From Ustilaginoidea virens (taxonomy: Eukaryota; Ascomycota; Sordariomycetes; Hypocreales; Clavicipitaceae), in assembly GCF_000687475.1 (NCBI RefSeq), contig NC_057320.1:62001-126000 (forward strand): a stretch of 64,000 nt of DNA, in the 5' to 3' direction. Below, one piece after another: positions 24,605-35,394 of the stretch. Within the stretch, counting starts at the first letter, position 1; the number at the start of each line of letters is the position of its first letter. The notes under the pieces were generated by a model. The model searched no databases, had not been told where the DNA came from, and saw only the letters and a list, made by a program, of their open reading frames with translations. The translations under genes were made by a program, and so were the position numbers.

Positions 24605-27600
24605 TTAGCAGGCCCTAAGACCTAGTAACTCGCGGAACCTAGTAAATTTAGGGCCCGGCAGTGGCTTCGTAAGACCGTCAGCAGGCATACTATTAGTAGG
24701 TAAATAGGTAATTTTAACCAAGCCCAGCTAGGCTTGCTCCCTAATATACCGGAATTTTAATAGCGTATACTTAGTGCGAGCGTACTGATTAGGGTCGTTA
24801 GAATTTGAAATAGAGCCCTGGTTATCGCAGTATAGCGGTATAGGGCGTAAAATATCAATTTCTAGCTCCTTACAAAGGTTAGAAAGCCACTATACCTCGC
24901 GGATAGTCTCAAGTAATGCATCAGATTCAGCTTCTAAAGTAGATAGCACTACTAAAAAGGCTCGCTTAGAACGCCAGCTAATAGGACCACTATTAATAGT
25001 AGTCAGGAAGCCTCCAGTAGATTTAGAGGTTTCTTTACAGCCAGTAAAGTCGCTATCAGAATAAGCGACTATAATAGGCTATTGGTTGCTTTTAGTAGCA
25101 CTAAAGCAAATAGCTAGGTTCTCAGTGCCTTTAAGGTAACTAAAGCTGCCTTTTGCAGCATTTAGATGCACATTAGTTGCTTTCGATATAAACTAAGAAA
25201 GGTATTAGATAGGAAATGCTAGGTCGGGCCTAATCATCATCATAAGCCACATTATAGTGCCAGTAAGGCTCTAATAAAGGCTCTGATCAGTAGGGCTAAG
25301 ATCTTTTCCACTAGATTCATTTAGAATCCCTGGTTGAAGTAGAATAAGCTAAGGTTTAGTATCCTATAAGCCGAATTTAGCTAAAACCTCTACTATAAAT
25401 TAGGCTTAGTGTAGCCACAATAGACCTTCCTTCCTATTTCGTATAATCTATACACCTAGGAAGAAGGAAGCCGGACCGCGGTCTTCTATAGTATAGACCT
25501 TATAGAATTTCCTTTTTAGCTGGTTAATATAAGTTATATTTGGACCAACTAATAGGCAATCGTTAACATAGGTGACGATAAAAGTGCTGGTTTGCTTATT
25601 ATAAAAGACGGCAGCATCAGAAGCTAAAGGTAAAAAACCTTCACTAGAAATCAGGTCTTTTAGCCGGTATTGCCATTCGCGGGGTGCTTATTTTAGCCCG
25701 TATAGGGCCTTCTTTAGCAAGATAGCTTGCTTAATAGAAGGGTTAAATCCAGCTTCTTTAAGTAAAGTTAATAGCCATTAGCGCTATATATTAGACCAAA
25801 GCTTGCTATCAGTTAGTAGACTTTCCGTAAATTCAAGAAATCCGTCAGGGATATCCATATAAATAGTCTCAGAAAGTTCGCTATTTAAGAAGGCGCCTAT
25901 AAAGTCGATCTGCTCTATTTCCCAGTTATTACTAGCAGCTAAAGCTAGTATAACCCTCCAGGTGGATAGGATAGAGGTAGAAGCATAAGTATGCTAGAAG
26001 TCCTTTCCTTCGACCTGCATAAAGCCCTTAACAACTAATCTAGCCTTATATTTTATAGGCTGATTATTAGCATCCTTTTTAACCCGAAAAACAGGCCTAT
26101 TACATATAATTTTCCTATTAATAGGAACGCTAGACTTAGGAATAAACTAGAAAACTTTAATATCCAAAAGCTACTCGAATTCCTTAAATAGTGCCTTTAT
26201 CTAAAAGTCTTTTTCTTTTTCAGGGCATTATAGCACATCCTTCCAGCTATTAGGCGTACCATCAGGGGCCTTTTTAGCTAGCTTACGCTTAGCTGCATAG
26301 CAGGAATCCCATATCAGGTGGTATAAATCCTAATTAGGGAATAAGTCGGTAGGGCTAATAGGGTCGGTAGGGCTAGCAGGTATAGTAGGGCCAGCAAGGC
26401 CAGCAGGGCCAGCAAGGTCGGCAGGAGTAAGGCTAGTAAGGATATCTATAAGGTCATCCTTTACAGTAGCCAGGGACTATAATATAGGACGGTTATCCAA
26501 GGTAGGACGGTTATCTAAGGTAGCATTAGTATTAATAACACTAGTATTAATAGGGTCCGGCATGCTTTCTAGGTCATCCGGTATAGCATTAGTATTAGTA
26601 ATGCTAGTAAGGTTAGTAGAGTTAGTAGGGTCAGGAATGCTTTCTAGGTCATCTAGTAAAATAGCAGGTTCTCTACTAAATACCCCCTCTGAACCTGTAT
26701 TTTGCCCTTTGTGAAAGTCTCCTTCTAGGCCATTAGAAATAGGGCCTATACCTTTATTTTGATGAATAAAGGTAATAAAAGTTGTTTTAGTAACAACCTT
26801 CTTCTTTAGAAGGTAGACTAGGTAAGTATTATTACCTAGAGTGGCAAAGAGCCTACCAGGCTCGGTATAGGGCACTAATTTGCAGCTTTTTATATGCTTT
26901 TCGTATGGTATAAGTACTTTAATAGCTGCTCTAATGGCCCTAAGGTTAATAAGATCAGGGTAGTGCTCCAGCGTAATATAGTCATAATCCTTTAATAGCT
27001 CCTAATAAGGGCTAGAAGGTCTATTAGTAACAGCTGTTATATTTACTAGCATAATAACGCCAGTAATTACAGCAGACCAGAGGTTAGATAGAAGCCTTAA
27101 CCAGGCTATAGTAGCACATAGCCTATCAGCTATAACCCTAATGGACCGCTTAGCTAGGCCGTTTTATTCGTGAATATAAGGGCAAGATATATTAAAAGTT
27201 ATACCCTATTCGATAAGCTAATTACTAAGCATTTTGTTGATTTCATTTCCACCATCATAGTGGAATTCAACAGGCGTTTTACCATATCTGACCTATAGGC
27301 TCTGTATAAAGCTCTGTAATGCTTTAAATACAATAGTGCCTTCCCTATTAGGCAGTAAGTATAGCCAACGAAATCGGGATTTTCTATCCACTAATATAAG
27401 GGCAACAGGTCGTTTGTTATATGGCATAGGTGATATAGCAAAAGTATCACCTTCTATAATATCCAGGCATTTAGCTGGATTTAGAATTGCATTTTTAGAA
27501 GGTCTTCTAACCTTCTTAGCCTATATATAGGCTAGGCAGCGAAAATCAGCATCTTTAACCTTATTAAGGTTAGGAAGACCAGGGGTATTAGCACAAGTCT

Positions 27601-29572
27601 TTTTAAGTAGCTAAATACCTATATGCCCTAGCCGTATATGCTAAATGCCGGCTAACTGTAATAACTTCTGATATTCTGTATTAGCAGCTACAGGGGCAGG
27701 AGTAGGGCTAGTAGCCACTACAGGATTTTCGCTAGTCGTAATAGCGGGCTCTTCGCTAGTCGTAATAGCGGGAGAGTTGGTAATAGGGCTAGTAGCCTCT
27801 ATAGGTTCCTTACTAGTTGCAGTAGTAGGAATAGGGGTAATAGTGGTATCCTTAGGATCACTATAATCAGCAGGGTTAGTAGGGCTGGGGACCTCTACTA
27901 TTATACTATTAGTAACAGTATAATAGCTGTAAGGTTGATGCAGTAGTGGTATGTCTATTCCTTTCTGTGGAAGGAAAAAGCCGTATTTTTCAAAGTTAAA
28001 AATGCCGATACATTTACGGCTTGCTAACTAAAGCTGATTTTTAATTAATACCCCTTTAGCGGCATAGTGCTTTACACCGCTAATAATATTAATATCTAAG
28101 GTAGGAATATATAGGGCATTCTTAAGCTCTATAATACCCCATTTGGTGGGATTAACGCCCTATAGCACAGTAAATCGTGCCATGCCCCAACCAGTAGGGG
28201 AAATAGGGCCACCACTAGTAGTAATAACAAGCTTATTATCCTTCTCAAAGTAGTAAAAAGTGGTGAAATGCTTCTTATCATTAATAATATAATAAGTGGA
28301 GCCTATATCGTAAAGGAGGGCATCCTTAGGGGTCCTACCGCCTAATTTAGCATTATAGCTTATATCAGTGGATATAGATGAAGAAGAATAAGATATATTA
28401 ATATCCTAAGTATTATAGTTGCCTATAATAAAAGCCTCAATATCTTGCTGTTTGCTATAGTCCTATTTCTTCTTCTATTGCTGCTTCTTTTTCCTATTAT
28501 TAGTAGAATTATTCTTACTATTATTATTAGTAGAAGCGGTATTAGCAGACCCTTTATTCTTAGAGTCCTTAGAAGCCTTAAGCTGCTTGGGGTTATTATT
28601 AGCAGCTACCTTATTAGACCCTTTAGAACGCTGTTCTTCTAGTAGGTCAACTATAAAATACTGGAGGTTAAATTTGCTGCTATTAATAACACCTTGGGCG
28701 CTATAAGCCCTAATTATAGAGCGTTAGCGTTCAGTCTAGCGGGTAAATACCCCCTCTATAGCCTAAAGATACTAGTTAACTTAGTCAAAAGAGTCGATCT
28801 TAGAACCTAGGATTCTGAGGCGAGATATATAGCTGTTAAATTCGCTATTAAAAGCCTCTAAAGTGCCTTTATAACCGGTAAATATAAGGGTGTGAAACGT
28901 AGGGTATAAGTATGCCCGCTATACTTCTAGTGAGTGGCAGTACTGGGCCACTAGTAAAAGGTAGGCTTCCTCTAGGTCATTACACCAGTCTATAGCCTCT
29001 ATAGCTTCTTCACTATAGCTATTCTTTAGCATTAGTAGTAAAAATGCCTGCTCAGACTTATCAAAATGCCTTATTATAGAGGGGTCGTTGATAAAATTAG
29101 CTATTTTAAAGGCCTTGAGTTGTATTGTAAGGGCCTGCTTCCACTGGTCGAAATTATAGGGGCTTTTTAGCTTTTAGGACTCCTTAAAGCGGTTAGCAGT
29201 CTTAGCTAATTCCTTAATAGCCCCATCACTAATTTGGTTGGTAATAGTTATTGGTGGCGTTGTATAAATAGGCTCTTTACCCTTATATTTTATAGGAGTA
29301 GAAGGTTGGTCGATTTCCATAACATCAGCTTCACTATCATTATCTTTAGTGGTAGTCTTAGTGGAAGGTCTAGCTTTAGTGGCTTTAGTAGGCTTCTTAT
29401 TAGTAGCCTGGGTAGCCTAGGTATCGTTATTTTGCCTACTAACTAGGCCCTATATAAGGTCAGTTAGTATATTCATCTGGGATTTTATATCGTCTATATC
29501 TAGCTGTAGCTGTGCATTAGTATCAACTTCAGTATCGGATTCAGGGACCTTATAGGATCCTAACTCTACCAT
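24605..29572 (-). pseudogene. gag-pol polyprotein of element B (Ty1/copia), RIP-mutated
   Basis: Start ATG at 29572 and stop TAA at 24605 enclose 4,968 bp, an exact multiple of three (1,656 codons), consistent with one gag-pol frame. Landmarks: a protease site reading Asp-Ile-Gly-Ser near 28.31 kb, a reverse transcriptase box mutated to YVND (about 25.56 kb), and a C-terminal ADGLTKPLPGPKF motif. The longest surviving open piece is 26477-26875, between integrase and reverse transcriptase. TAG/TAA replace Gln codons across the frame. Confidence 0.88.
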
Positions 29573-29844
29573 AATAGGCAAAAAGGGTTTAAAAATCCGT
29601 TGAAAAATAGTGCCGATAGTTATAAAAATAGAGGAATAACTAGCTAAATAGCTAGCAAAATAGTCGAATAATTGGTAAAATAACCGAGTAACTAGCTAGA
29701 CAGCTAGTAAATATAGTGGCTAGTAGCCTACTATAAAAGGTAACCGCAGAATATAGCGGTAGGTCTCAATATAAAAAAGCACGGATACCGTAGGCGTTGT
29801 GCAAGTCCGTATTATAGCGTTGGTATTCAAGGTGCTTATATGGT

Positions 29845-30250
29845 GCCGTAATATAAAGGTGCCGTAAGTGCCGTAGGTGCCGTAGGTGCCGTAGGTGCCG
29901 TAGGTGCTATAGGTGCCGTAATATAAAAGGTGCCGTAAATGCTGTACCAAAAGTGCTATAAGTGGAAGAGTATAACAGGTGCCGTACAGTGCAGTAGGTA
30001 TCGTACACTAGGTGCAAAGGTGTTATACAGTGGTATAGTATGGTAGATATCACACTATAAAATCCGTAGGTGCCGTAGGTTACGCCGAAAATAACGTAAG
30101 GTTACGCTAAAAGTGCCGTGAGGTTACGCTATAAGTTGCCGTTAGGTACGCCGTTGATTGCCGCAGGGTAATACCGTAGGTAATAAGGGTAAGCCAAAGG
30201 TGATAATAGGTAAGCCGAAGTTAATAAGGGTAAGCCGAAGATACTAAAGG
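29845..30250 (-). repeat. Short-unit repeat (GGTGCCGTA)n in the 5' leader of element B
   Basis: Nine- to ten-base units of GGTGCCGTA recur between the primer-binding site and the gag start. They decay into GGTTACGCC- and GGTAAGCCGAAG-type units toward 30250. The position is the untranslated leader of the retroelement. Confidence 0.8.
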
Positions 30251-30334
30251 ATAGCTATATTAGTAGTACTAATAAGCAAAAGAGACTAAGGGGTAAACAC
30301 AAAAAGGTAGGGTTAAAACAAAGAAGTAAAACCC

Positions 30335-30346
30335 GGGCTCATAACC
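30335..30346 (-). other. Primer-binding site of element B (initiator tRNA-Met anticodon arm)
   Basis: The plus strand reads GGGCTCATAACC directly next to the 5' LTR, so the element strand carries GGTTATGAGCCC, identical to element A. The same half-tRNA priming is inferred. Confidence 0.8.
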
Positions 30347-31090
30347 TATTGTAATTCTCAAGGTCACTATAAAAGCAGAGCCTTACTAGCTAGCTAGATG
30401 GCACAAGACTGTCTGCGACCTGTGAACTAATCTTAGTATAAATACTAGATTTTTCACTAAGTCCTAAGATTATACAAGTGCTATAAAGCAGGGCAAGTGT
30501 AAAGACAAGGCAAATATAAGATAACCAAAAACGCAGGGAAGGTGGAAGTTAAGAGGCATATAGTGCATTAATAGGTTCGATTGTGCTGCCCTTCTACTAT
30601 CTAGAAAGAAGGGGAAAAGCTATCCTATATATACACGAAGGAGGGGTGGGCCCAGGCATCCAAGGTAGCCAGTAAGAAAGCTCCCCGTAATGCTCGCTAT
30701 GATACGTCAGCAACCCCGCTATATCCGACCTTTCCAACCACCCTAACCACCGCACTAGTAATTAGTCACCGCACTAGTAACTAACCACCACACTAGTGGA
30801 CTAGCCACCACGCTAGTAGGCCACCACGCTAATTTAGCAATGCCACACCACGCTAGTAGGCCGCCACCACGCTAGTAGGCAACCACGCTAATTTAGCAAT
30901 GCCACACCTTTTCAACAAGGCCTACCTTACTTGATATACAGTAAATAATCCACTGAAAATCCTTAAGGTAGAAGGCAAAGGCCTAAGGTAATACTACCAT
31001 AAGTCCAAGAGGCGGTATAAGGGCCAGAAGGTTAGTAGGCCAGTAGGGCATAAGGCCAGCAGCCTAGTAGGCTACTATAGGATTTTAACA
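30347..31090 (-). repeat. 5' LTR of element B
   Basis: 744 bp, starting TATTGTAATTCTC on the plus strand and ending TTTTAACA. It carries the same internal CCACGCTAGTAGG minisatellite (about 30740-30910) as the other LTR. Confidence 0.95.
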
Positions 31091-31760
31091 AAATTGGTTT
31101 TTAAACTGACGAATCATATAAGGTTAATTATTAGCATTCTAAGGTCAAAGAATAATTATATCTAGGTCCTTTGGAAGCAGAGGGAGTTATAAATAAACTA
31201 TCCTAATATCCCGAAGGAAGTTAATAACATAACCGCGATACTAATATTGCTGGCCACGATATTAGAATACCTAGATATGTATATAAACTCGTGCAATTAG
31301 CATTTCTTCAACTTATAATAAAGGTGGAAGAAAGTCTAGAATAGTACTAAAGTTAAGGTTATTTTCTTATGAAAAGAAAGGGGGTTTATCTAGGCCTTTA
31401 TTTATATCACATCGGCAGCATCTACAGTAAATATAATTGCATAAGTCGAGGCCGAACCACTTTATTTTGCATTAAACGCAATACTCTATCTTGCAGTTAT
31501 TAATCTTTATATTCCAGTTGGTAAGGAGAAGAATATCAGATTCGTTAATTGCTATTAAAGATAGATCACCTATAAACGTAGGGTTTTCAATAAACTCCCT
31601 AGGTTGCACTACTAAGGTAGCTGCTTACTGTGAACTTTAACCCTATTGAGACGAGAATATAAATAGATTATTAGTACTACTGCTAAAGAAGGATAATCTT
31701 AGCGTAGAACCAGCAGTAGAATGCTCATACCTATAATTGCAGCAATAAGGAACCTCGTCA
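31091..31760 (-). pseudogene. Helitron Rep-helicase, N-terminal part, RIP-mutated
   Basis: Minus-strand frame with a VEEMLIARV block (about 31.31 kb) and a short LPLLPKDLDIII block (about 31.18 kb), the arrangement seen in the N-terminal region of fungal Helitron replicases (DUF6570-type). A Cys pattern (YCxCC-like) lies near 31.43 kb. It runs into the AAATT site and continues at 23739. The true start codon is unclear, somewhere near 31.7-31.8 kb. Confidence 0.8.
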
Positions 31761-31846
31761 CTATTCGCTATAAAATATTAAGACTTAGGCTAAATGCTAT
31801 AACAATTTAAGCAGACTTATTATTCATCTTGATCGTTTATACTACT

Positions 31847-32188
31847 TATCGGAATCGCTGTCGCAAGGTGCCCAATTGGGCACAATTGGGCACATTGCGA
31901 CGGATGTGCCGCGCACACCCGTTGCGCACGATATGGCCACTTTTGCCCCTTTACCCCTAAGCCCAGTAGGGCACGCGGGCAGCCCGGCCCGACTGCGCCG
32001 ATGCACGTGACAACGGCACACGCACAAAAAGGCCACATCGTGTAATTACCCTCTTTTACTTCCTTTCTTTCCTTTTAAATATTCAGTCATAAGTAAAGCA
32101 ATAGAATCCGTTGCCTTGTGACCTCACGGTATATAATACCACGCGCGCAACCCTATATATAACTGGGTACCCCAAGTTTATATCAATA
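31847..32188 (+). repeat. 5' LTR of element E
   Basis: 342 bp. It starts TATCGGAATCG (RIP form of TGTCGGAATCG) and ends TATCAATA. The LTR has a 16-bp perfect palindrome, GTGCCCAATTGGGCAC (31868-31883), within an outer TCGCAA/TTGCGA inverted repeat. Confidence 0.93.
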
Positions 32189-32557
32189 CTAATTAATGGT
32201 GATAACCACCACTTATAGGATAATTATATCCCGTAAAGAACGGTGCATCACAGATCAGCAAGATATTGATTTCGAAGAGGCAGTTGAGCTTTCTTAGCTA
32301 TACTAACTAGAGGGAGAACGATTTATAACCTCTCCTTCCCCTTATTTATCATGAGGAAGAAACTTACGCTAAATATCATAATCTTTGAAGATACCCTTAG
32401 TATCTAGGAAGAACGATTTGTGACCTCTTCCTATTCTTTCTTTCTTTTACCACTACGGTAAAAGCCCTTTCGAATCTTACACTCCTTGCAAGAGGGAATC
32501 TTACGCTCCTTACAATACATCCCCCCCCCCCCCCCTTCAAACCCTCATCTTAACACC

Positions 32558-34750
32558 ATAGCCTCATCATTATTAATATCATCACAATAACCACGAGAGC
32601 TACCTAAGAGGATACAACGGTTTGCCTCACTCTTTGACGATAATTAGACTAACACTATAGAGCCCGTCGACCCTGATAATGCTACGAATATATAGCTACA
32701 CAACTGTATCGCGTTCCTTATAGATACCTATAAGGAAAATACCCACCTAGATAATAATCTCTGGGAATAATTCCGCGAAGATTATAGCGAGTGGAATGAG
32801 GCCCTATTCCGCCGTATTAACGTTTAGGTTTTACGGCAATTCCGCTTAATATTACGGGAACGCGGCGTATATATTGGAGTATCGGGTTCCCTAACAATAC
32901 TAACCCTACTTAAATGCCTTTAATAATAACAGAATCCATAATAGCCTTAAGAGGAAGTAACCCGGCAACTTATTCGCAGTGTATTCCTATCCCGGCTCAA
33001 CCCTACCAGGGAAGCCTTACTGCCTATCGGTAATACCGAGCAAGAGATGCAAAGGCTTCAAAATACGCCCTCATATACACGCATAAGGCTCTTATCATCA
33101 TCATCACGAGCCCCTATAACAGTTGTGCGAATACCCTCACTAAGGCTCGCGTTACGGCTCTTATAAGCCCCGTCAACGCCAAGGAACTTCGTCACACTAA
33201 TGGCACGATCATAGTCACAACAACCTATCGTCCCCCCCTCCACATCGAAAAAGCCCCTTGACCCTGCCCCTACCGATAAAGAAAGGGGCCGGTCCCAATA
33301 ACCAAAAGGGAAGACGCCTATTTACAATAGGCCGCTATTCGAAACAGGGGAAAGCTCCCGTCATCAATAATATGTAATGGCCGATAATTACAGCCCATAA
33401 GACCGACCCGATCAATCATATCAACCTAGGGATTATACCCCTAGCCGAGGCGGCTATTCTAATGCCCCTCGAGGTCATAGCATACCCAATAGAGCTCGGG
33501 TTATAGGCCCTGATGATGTGCTTCCTTCAATAGAAGACCCCGATGATACCCTATAAGCTAACGCCGCCACCGCCCGTAATACCAGATATCGGGCCCAAAC
33601 GCCTCGCCCGATAATGCCAAAGATAGGTGCCCCGGCGGCCTGCCCTGACAAGATAGATACCCCGGCCCGTCACGACAAGATAGGTGCCCCGGCAGCCTGT
33701 CATGACAAGATAGATACCCCGGCCCGTCACGACAAGATAGGTGCCCCGGCGGCCTGTCCAGACAGGATAGAGGCCCCGGCCCGTCACGACAAGATAGGTG
33801 CCCCGGCGGCCTGTCCTGACAAGATAGGTGCCCCGGCAGCCTGTCATGACAAGATAAATACCCCGGCCCGTCATGACAAGATAGGTGCCCCGGCGGCCTG
33901 TCCCGACAGGATAGAGGCCCCGGCCCGTCACGACAAGATAGGTGCCCCGGCGGCCTGTCCTGACAAGATAGGTGCCCCGGCAGCCTGTCATGACAAGATA
34001 AATACCCCGGCCCGTCATGACAAGATAGGTGCCCCGGCGGCCTGTCCCGACAGGATAGAGGCCCCGGCCCGTCACGACAAGATAGGTGCCCCGGCGGCCT
34101 GTCCCGACAGAATAGATGGCCCGGCCCGTTATAACCGTCCTGATAGGATAGATATCCCGGTCTATCCCAGCCGGATAGAGGTCCCGGCCCGTCCCGACAA
34201 GATAGAGGCCCCGGCCCGTCACGACAAGATAGGTGCCCCGGCGGCCTGTCCTGACAAGATAGGTGCCCCGGCGGCCTGTCATGACAAGATAGATGCCCCG
34301 GCCCGTCCCGACAAGATAGAGGTCCCGGCCCGTCCCGACAAGATAGAGGCCCCGGCCCGTCACGACAAGATAGGTGCCCCGGCGGCCTGTCCTGACAAGA
34401 TAGGTGCCCCGGCGGCCTGTCATGACAAGATAGATGCCCCGGCCCGTCCCGACAAGATAAAGGCCCCGGCCCGTCCCAATAGGCATATATCTTTCGACCT
34501 ACCTATTTCACAATAATAAAGGCCTAATTTTAAAGATATCGCGAGATGGAATAAGCGCCTTGAATGGCAGGTCGATAACCAGCTCTATATAGAGCAAGCA
34601 TGTCATATACAGCGCAATCGCTTCCAAGCCGTAAAGTATGGTACGAAAGGGAATGACAATCTCGCCGATGTAATGACTAAGGGAACGCCTAATAAAGCCC
34701 TTGAGACCTTCGTCGACCAAAATAGGGCTGTTATACGTGTGGAAGGATAG
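32558..34750 (+). pseudogene. Gag-like protein of element E with coding minisatellite (731 codons, RIP-mutated)
   Basis: The frame begins at ATA (ATG before RIP) in an ACCATAGCC context at 32558 and ends at TAG 34750, exactly 731 codons. In-frame stops are TAG/TAA at expected Gln codons and are few. The N-terminal 230 codons have a helical Gag-like composition, including an RRINVQVLRQFR block. The middle is a Ser/Pro/Arg-rich linker, then a repeat domain (33620-34485). The tail has NLADVMTKGTPNKALETF, which resembles the end of copia RNase H (DGLTKP-like). I infer a copia derivative that lost most of pol. The family of the Gag part is not certain. Confidence 0.7.
33620..34485 (+). repeat. GC-rich coding minisatellite in element E (27- and 30-bp units)
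   Basis: About 30 units alternate between a 30-bp form (Asp-Lys-Ile-Gly-Ala-Pro-Ala-Ala-Cys-Pro/His) and a 27-bp form (Asp-Lys-Ile-Asp/Glu-x-Pro-Ala-Arg-His/Pro). Higher-order blocks of several units are duplicated. It lacks RIP stops and is open on both strands because of its composition. Confidence 0.9.
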
Positions 34751-35052
34751 GTAAAGAGGCCGGTCAATGTCTGACTGCGTTTGGAAGGTATTGGTGATAT
34801 CATGGGTGGCAAGTGTGTGGATTTTCCTATATTCAATGTTGTGTTGTTTTACTGCGTTTACTACTGCCCCTTTTTGCCCCTTTGTTTTGGCTGCGATACT
34901 CAACATACCGGCTGTGCGGTATGAGGCCGCGCGGCGCGACAGCGTTATCGGCGGCATAACCTGCCGAGACCGCGCCGCACTTTTCTTTCTATGTGTGCGC
35001 CTTACATCCTAGCGATTCCGATGTTTGCTTCTATAAAAAGAGAAGCTGCCAG

Positions 35053-35394
35053 TGTCGGAATCGCTGTCGCAAGGTGCCCAATTGGGCACAATTGGGCACA
35101 TTGCGACGGATGTGCCGCGCACACCCGTTGCGCACGATGTGGCCACTTTTGCCCCTTTACCCCTGAGCCCGGTAGGGCACGCGGGCAGCCCGGCCCGACT
35201 GCGCCGATGCACGTGACAACGGCACACGCACAAAAAGGCCACATCGTGTAATTACCCTCTTTTGCTTCCTTTCTTTCCTTTTAGATATTCAGTCATAAGT
35301 AAAGCAATAGAATCCGTTGCCTCGTGACCTCACGGTACATGATACCACGCGCGCAACCCTACGTACAACTGGGTACCCCGAGTTTATATCAACA
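35053..35394 (+). repeat. 3' LTR of element E
   Basis: 342 bp, TGTCGGAATCG to TATCAACA, nearly unmutated compared with the 5' copy. The same GTGCCCAATTGGGCAC palindrome is present. Confidence 0.95.

Larger units (their letters stand above)
23740..31090 (-). mobile_element. Element B: full-length Ty1/copia LTR retrotransposon, RIP-inactivated
   Basis: 7,351 bp with 744-bp LTRs and a perfect AAATT duplication (23735-23739 and 31091-31095). The 5' LTR is on the right. The primer-binding site next to it is identical to that of element A, and a purine tract borders the left LTR. Proteins are similar to those of element A (for example the LEGxF region and the protease-to-RT order), so A and B are related families, but their LTRs differ in sequence. 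It interrupts the Helitron replicase N-terminal domain. Confidence 0.95.
31847..35394 (+). mobile_element. Element E: non-autonomous LTR element with a Gag-like ORF only
   Basis: 3,548 bp with 342-bp LTRs (TGTCGGAATCG...TATCAACA) and a 5-bp duplication CTACT (31842-31846 and 35395-35399). The internal 2.9 kb holds one frame without protease, integrase or reverse transcriptase. A purine-rich AAAAAGAGAAG lies near the right LTR, fixing orientation as plus. RIP is milder than in A, B and C. It is inserted at the 5' side of the Helitron replicase gene. Confidence 0.9.

Noticed and set aside
31820..32038. Minus-strand frames in the LTRs of element E (also 35002-35244)
   Set aside because: They are within LTRs and cross the LTR/host junction at one end only; composition is due to GC-rich LTR sequence.
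33620..34485. Regularly spaced repeats that might suggest a CRISPR array
   Set aside because: Units are contiguous 27/30-bp coding repeats with no unique spacers, and the genome is eukaryotic.
33551..34486. 311-codon open frame on the minus strand over the element E minisatellite
   Set aside because: The repeat is GC-rich and open on both strands. The plus frame continues in phase with non-repeat coding sequence on both sides, while the minus frame does not, so the minus frame is a shadow.
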